From assembly GCA_039930985.1 (NCBI GenBank), contig JBDTSV010000081.1:1-17375 (forward strand): 17,375 nucleotides of DNA, read 5' to 3'. Below, piece by piece: positions 13,645 through 17,375 of this stretch. Source of the DNA: CADEED01 sp039930985 (lineage in GTDB: Bacteria > Pseudomonadota > Gammaproteobacteria > Steroidobacterales > Steroidobacteraceae). The position numbers and the translations under genes are program-made. Position 1 is the first letter of the stretch. Every line of letters begins with the position of its first letter. A model generated the notes under the pieces. That model was given only the letters and a program-made list of their open reading frames with translations, ran no database searches and was not told where the DNA came from.

Positions 13645-15996
13645 ATGGTCATGCAATTCAGGCCGCCAGCGCACCTGGTGGCTTTCTCTGTGTTCGTTGT
13701 ACTCGCTGCTGGCTGTGGTGGTGGGGGAGATACCTCCCCACCCGTGACGCCGCCCGCCAACAACCACCCGCCTTCCCTGACTGCAGTGGCCGTCGCCACC
13801 AATGAAGACGTCACCACTTCGGCACAGCTCGCCGCTACCGATCCGGACAACAATCCGGTCACGTTCGCGCTCACCGGCAACCCGCAGCACGGCACCGCGA
13901 CGTTGACTGCCGCCGGGATTCTCACCTATACGCCGGCCGCCAACTACTCGGGGGCCGACACGCTCGGAATCACAGTGAGCGACAACGCTGGCGCACAAAG
14001 CTCGGGCACGATCGCTGTCACGGTCACCGCAGTCGACGACGCACCTGCGCTCACGACCAGGCAACTGTCCGTGAACGAAGACGACTCGCTCAGCACGCAG
14101 CTTGCCGGCACCGACCTCGAGAATGACGCATTCACATTCCAGCTCGTGCCGGGCACCGCCCACGGCAACGTCACGCTTACCGTATCGGGCGCCCTGACCT
14201 ACACACCGACTGCCGACTATGCCGGCGCCGACCAGGTGCAGGTCCGCCTCGTCGAGAATGCTTCCGGTATCGCGTCCGGCGCTCAGATCGTGAACATCAC
14301 CGTGCTGCCGTTGAATGACCCTCCCGCTGCGCACGACGACACCCTGCGCGTCGCCGCGACGGCAGGCCAGGCTGTCGCGCTGCCAGTGCTCACGAATGAC
14401 CTCGATGTGGATGGCGACACTTTGATGCCGACGGTGATCACGCAGCCACAGGGCGGCGCGGTGATGGTCAACCCGACCACTCGCCAGCTCATGTTCGAAC
14501 CGACCAACGATTACCTGGGGCCTATCGAGTTCACCTACCGGGTGAACGACGGCAGTGCGGATTCCAATGTCGCGACGGTACGCGCCCTCATCGGTGGATT
14601 CCAAAATCTCCTTTTCCTTTCCGACTACACCAAACCCGGCGTCACCGAGTTGCACGTATTCGATGGCCTCGAAGTGCGACGCCTCAGCGACGACCTGCCT
14701 CCCGGGTCCAACATCATCTTCTACTCGTGGTCTGGAGACCTGACCAAAGTCGTCTATGTCGTCGATGGCAACGACGCCATGCGGGTCTACGTGAAACCTC
14801 TCGATGGGTCGGCCGTCGCCGCCCTCCGCTACACCTCGGCCCTCAAGTCGCCGCCTGCAGGTCGCAGCGTCTGGGCATACCTCAATACCGACGGCAGCTT
14901 CATGACCGTCACCGATCAGTGGTCGGGCCCAGCCAAACAGATATTCATGGTGAACAACGCGACCGGCGTCGTCACCCAGATCGCCAGCCTCATGCCGGAC
15001 CTCGTCGACGTTCGCTTCGCAATCTTTCATCCCTTCGAACCGAATCTGGTAATGGTCACGGGGCAGACCGCCGGCAACGTACCGCGCGATGGCACTCTGG
15101 CGGAGACTGCATTTCTCGGCAACGCGTCCGACATGAGCACGCTCACCCGGATCGGACGCACCTACTCCCCGAGCGACTACGGCGCCGGCGAAGGCTTCTA
15201 CTTCGGCCGCGATCCACGCTACATCTATTACGGCGAGCAGGTGCGTATCGGCACTAGCTACCCGATCAATCTGCTGGCCTATGACCGCCAGATCCCTGGC
15301 GAATTTCACGTCGTCCGCTACGCCTTTCCTCCTGATCGCGGCATGAATGGCACGGGCTGGCCAAGCCCGGACTTCAGCCGCATGTGCTATGCGTTCTATG
15401 AACCCACGACCACCACGATCGATGGACCGTCGCGCTTTTATACGATGGACCTGGGAAATCCCGCATCGGCGACGCCGGTTACCCCGGTCATGGACAGAAC
15501 CTCGCAGTGCACGTTTGCGTCCGACAATCGCACGATGATCTATCGCGTCTTTACGTCCGACTACGTCACGCAGCGGGCATACGCCGTCGATTCATCCAGT
15601 CCCGGTGTGCCGCGATTGCTCGCCCCACCAGGTGAAGCCGCGGCCAAACAAGGCATGTGGATGTTTGCGCACGATGCCATGCGTGGCGCGATTGCCTATT
15701 TCGACAACAACGGCGTCCCGACCGTCCAGGGTCAGGTGGGCCGGAACTACCTGCTTCCCCTCGATGGCAATGGAGACCCTTTCCTGTTCTCGGACAGCTT
15801 CGTTCGTCCGGACGTCACGTCGTTCTTTTATGACCTGAGCGACACCGGCAACTTCCTCGTCTATGCGCGCCCGAATGGCGTCAGTTCCTCGCTCGAGATC
15901 ATGAGCACACACGCGCTCAACTATTCCATCCCGCTGTCCCGCAGTGGCGAGACCGTGGGGGTGCGGCGCGCGACCTGGTTACAGCGCTACCCGTAA
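13645..15996 (+). CDS. Outer-membrane lipoprotein with tandem Ig/cadherin-like repeats and TolB-like beta-propeller
   Basis: The protein has 783 residues from the ATG at 13645. This start places a lipoprotein signal peptide at the N-terminus, with lipobox LAAGC and Cys24. The residue after Cys is Gly, not Asp, which favours the outer membrane. A Gly/Pro-rich linker leads into three repeats of about 90 residues (41-133, 134-226, 227-316). Each carries an NED or NDL strand, a TDxxNxxxTF-like turn, LTYTPxxxYxGxD and a closing VxxxDDxP segment, as in tandem-95/VCBS-type proteins. Residues 320-783 contain repeated WSGDLTKVVYV, SPDFSRMCYAF, ASDNRTMIYRV and LSDTGNFLVYA units, typical of TolB/PD40 propeller blades. 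A GTG start 30 codons upstream would bury the signal. It is probably a surface or periplasmic binding protein; ligand unknown. Confidence 0.87.
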   Translation: MVMQFRPPAHLVAFSVFVVLAAGCGGGGDTSPPVTPPANNHPPSLTAVAVATNEDVTTSAQLAATDPDNNPVTFALTGNPQHGTATLTAAGILTYTPAANYSGADTLGITVSDNAGAQSSGTIAVTVTAVDDAPALTTRQLSVNEDDSLSTQLAGTDLENDAFTFQLVPGTAHGNVTLTVSGALTYTPTADYAGADQVQVRLVENASGIASGAQIVNITVLPLNDPPAAHDDTLRVAATAGQAVALPVLTNDLDVDGDTLMPTVITQPQGGAVMVNPTTRQLMFEPTNDYLGPIEFTYRVNDGSADSNVATVRALIGGFQNLLFLSDYTKPGVTELHVFDGLEVRRLSDDLPPGSNIIFYSWSGDLTKVVYVVDGNDAMRVYVKPLDGSAVAALRYTSALKSPPAGRSVWAYLNTDGSFMTVTDQWSGPAKQIFMVNNATGVVTQIASLMPDLVDVRFAIFHPFEPNLVMVTGQTAGNVPRDGTLAETAFLGNASDMSTLTRIGRTYSPSDYGAGEGFYFGRDPRYIYYGEQVRIGTSYPINLLAYDRQIPGEFHVVRYAFPPDRGMNGTGWPSPDFSRMCYAFYEPTTTTIDGPSRFYTMDLGNPASATPVTPVMDRTSQCTFASDNRTMIYRVFTSDYVTQRAYAVDSSSPGVPRLLAPPGEAAAKQGMWMFAHDAMRGAIAYFDNNGVPTVQGQVGRNYLLPLDGNGDPFLFSDSFVRPDVTSFFYDLSDTGNFLVYARPNGVSSSLEIMSTHALNYSIPLSRSGETVGVRRATWLQRYP

Positions 15997-16078
15997 AAAC
16001 GGCGGGCGGCACAATTCCGACACGCTGGCGAGTGCTTGGCTGATATCGGCAGTTCCCGGCGGCGCTTCTACTGCCTCA

Positions 16079-17200
16079 ATGAAGAGGGCCACCAGATCAG
16101 CGCGTCCCTTGCGCTTCGCGGTCGTCGGTCTCGGCCACATCGCGCAGGCCGCCGTCCTTCCGGCGTTCAGGCACGCACGCCCACACGTCGAGCTTGCGGC
16201 GCTCGTCTCCGACACGCCCGCCAAGCTCAAACAACTCGGTCGACGATATGGCGTGAAAACCCTGTGTTCGTACCACGAGGCTCGCGACCTGTTCTCGGGC
16301 GGCGAAATCGATGCGGTCTATATCGCGTTGCCCAACACGATGCACGCCGCCTGGACCATCCGCGCCGCCGAAGCCGGATTGCACGTGCTCTGCGAGAAGC
16401 CGCTGGCAACCACGGTGCAGGATTGCGAACGCATGATCACAGCATGCGAGCGCAACGGTGTGCACCTCATGACCGCCTATCGACTGCACTTCGAACGTTG
16501 CAATCTCGAAGTCGCGGACATCGTGCGCAAGAAGCGCATCGGTGAGGCGCGCTACTTCGATTCCCAGTTTTCCATGCAGGTGAAGCCGAACAACATCCGG
16601 GTCAAACGCGAACTCGGCGGTGGTCCCGAATGGGACATCGGCATCTATTGTCAGAATGCCGCGAGGTATGTGTTCGCCGACGAGCCCACCCAGCTTTGGG
16701 CGACGACCACCAACAGCGGCGATGCGCGCTTTGCGGAAGTGCCGGAAACTGTCCATGTCGTCATGAAATTCCCGCGCGAACGCGCCGCGAATTTCATCTG
16801 CAGCTTCGGCGCGGCCGATCGTTCACGCTACGAGATCGTCGGCACCAAAGGCAGCGTGGTCGTCGATCCTGCCTACGAATACGCCGCGGGCTTGAGCTAC
16901 GAGCTCCAAGTCGGCGAAAAGAAGCGCAAGAAGAAGTTCGCCAAGAGCGATCAGTTCGCGCCCGAGCTGATTCATTTCGCGCAGTGCGTGCGCGACAACC
17001 GAAAACCCGAACCTTCCGGGGTCGAAGGCCTCATCGACGTCGCCATCGTGGAAGCTATCCATCGCTCCATCGCCACGGGCGCCTGGGTAGCGATCGACTC
17101 ACCGAAGAAGCGCCAGCGCCCGAGCCTTGCGCAGGAAATGCGCAAACCCGCGGTTCCGCGCGAACCCGAATTGGTCCAGGTGGAGAGCGGTCATGGCTAA
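16079..17200 (+). CDS. Gfo/Idh/MocA-family NAD(P)-dependent oxidoreductase
   Basis: The protein has 373 residues from the ATG at 16079, chosen because the Rossmann motif VVGLGHIAQ then starts near residue 15. The N-terminal domain binds NAD(P). CEKPLA contains the family catalytic lysine (Lys107). The C-terminal domain has GGGPEWDIGIYCQNAARY. Asp186 and Tyr190 align with the Asp and Tyr of Zymomonas glucose-fructose oxidoreductase, where most relatives have His. There is no signal peptide, so it is cytoplasmic. A lysine-rich patch (KKRKKKFAK, about 281-289) is unusual. It ends TAA at 17200, overlapping the Ku start by 8 bases, which suggests translational coupling. The substrate is probably a sugar or polyol derivative; this is inferred from the family only. 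Confidence 0.92.
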   Translation: MKRATRSARPLRFAVVGLGHIAQAAVLPAFRHARPHVELAALVSDTPAKLKQLGRRYGVKTLCSYHEARDLFSGGEIDAVYIALPNTMHAAWTIRAAEAGLHVLCEKPLATTVQDCERMITACERNGVHLMTAYRLHFERCNLEVADIVRKKRIGEARYFDSQFSMQVKPNNIRVKRELGGGPEWDIGIYCQNAARYVFADEPTQLWATTTNSGDARFAEVPETVHVVMKFPRERAANFICSFGAADRSRYEIVGTKGSVVVDPAYEYAAGLSYELQVGEKKRKKKFAKSDQFAPELIHFAQCVRDNRKPEPSGVEGLIDVAIVEAIHRSIATGAWVAIDSPKKRQRPSLAQEMRKPAVPREPELVQVESGHG

Positions 17201-17375
17201 ATCAAGGCAAAACGGCAACAGCGACGAAGAGAAACCGAAGCGCGGTGCGCGCGGCCTGTGGAACGGCGCCATCAGCTTCAGTCTTATTCATATCCCCGTG
17301 AGCCTGCATACGGCGGCTCGCGCGCACGAAATCGATCTCAACCTGCTCGACAAGCGTGACTTCGCGCCGGTCGGC
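17193..17375 (+). CDS. ku: Non-homologous end-joining protein Ku, N-terminal part (cut by window edge)
   Basis: The 61 visible codons begin with a basic, hydrophilic lead (residues 1-18), then GLWNGAISFSLIHIPVSLHTA, which matches the conserved Ku opening (IWxGxIxFGLVxIPVxLYxA). Bacterial Ku is a homodimeric ring that binds DNA ends and recruits LigD. The start ATG at 17193 has a good Shine-Dalgarno (GGAGAG) and overlaps the stop of the oxidoreductase gene. The rest of Ku, and any ligD, lie beyond the window. Confidence 0.93.
   Translation, partial: MAKSRQNGNSDEEKPKRGARGLWNGAISFSLIHIPVSLHTAARAHEIDLNLLDKRDFAPVG

Noticed and set aside
13620..13650. tRNA fragment suggested by GGGTTCAAATC
   Set aside because: The T-loop-like string has no matching 3' stem, no acceptor pairing and no anticodon arm. 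It lies directly before the lipoprotein start.
13390..15309. 639-codon open frame on the minus strand, opposite the lipoprotein gene
   Set aside because: It is antisense to a clearly coding gene and runs into thrS. Its translation is Val/Gly/Arg/Asp-rich without domains, as expected for a shadow frame in high-GC DNA.
1..17375. CRISPR array, insertion sequence or phage genes
   Set aside because: No regularly spaced repeats, transposase, integrase or structural phage genes are visible on either strand.

Overview
The window comes from a high-GC Gammaproteobacterium. The main evidence is the order thrS-infC-rpmI-rplT-pheS-pheT-ihfA-merR, with ihfA directly behind pheT, which is the gammaproteobacterial arrangement. 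E. coli-type motAB and a Ku gene fit a soil or water lineage such as Steroidobacterales, Nevskiales or Xanthomonadales. That finer placement is inference.

Layout. 1-1588 (minus): start of motB (cut by the window edge), motA with a plausible sigma-28 promoter, and a small Cys-containing protein preceded by a self-complementary leader. 1589-1905 holds no gene, only that leader and a clear rho-independent terminator. 1906-2691 (minus): an exported predicted methyltransferase. 2879-4396: a 48-bp copy of the 3' end of a tRNA-Pro(GGG) gene, then an AraC-type regulator and a GNAT acetyltransferase (plus), then the intact tRNA-Pro (minus). The two tRNA-derived copies are direct repeats bounding a 1.44-kb module. 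4466-6181 (minus): a sodium/solute symporter. 6260-13498 (minus): the compact translation operon thrS to merR. 13645-15996 (plus): a lipoprotein with three Ig/cadherin-like repeats and a TolB-like propeller. 16079-17375 (plus): a Gfo/Idh/MocA oxidoreductase whose end overlaps the start of a Ku gene, which is cut by the window edge.

How it works together. The central operon makes two tRNA synthetases, IF3, ribosomal proteins L35 and L20, and IHF-alpha. MotA and MotB form the flagellar stator. The AraC/GNAT pair looks like cargo inserted at a tRNA attachment site, but no integrase is present. The oxidoreductase-Ku pair looks translationally coupled and begins what is probably an end-joining locus. 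No CRISPR array, insertion sequence or complete phage is visible. The least ordinary features are the tRNA-bounded module, the non-AUG infC start and the Gfo/Idh-Ku overlap.
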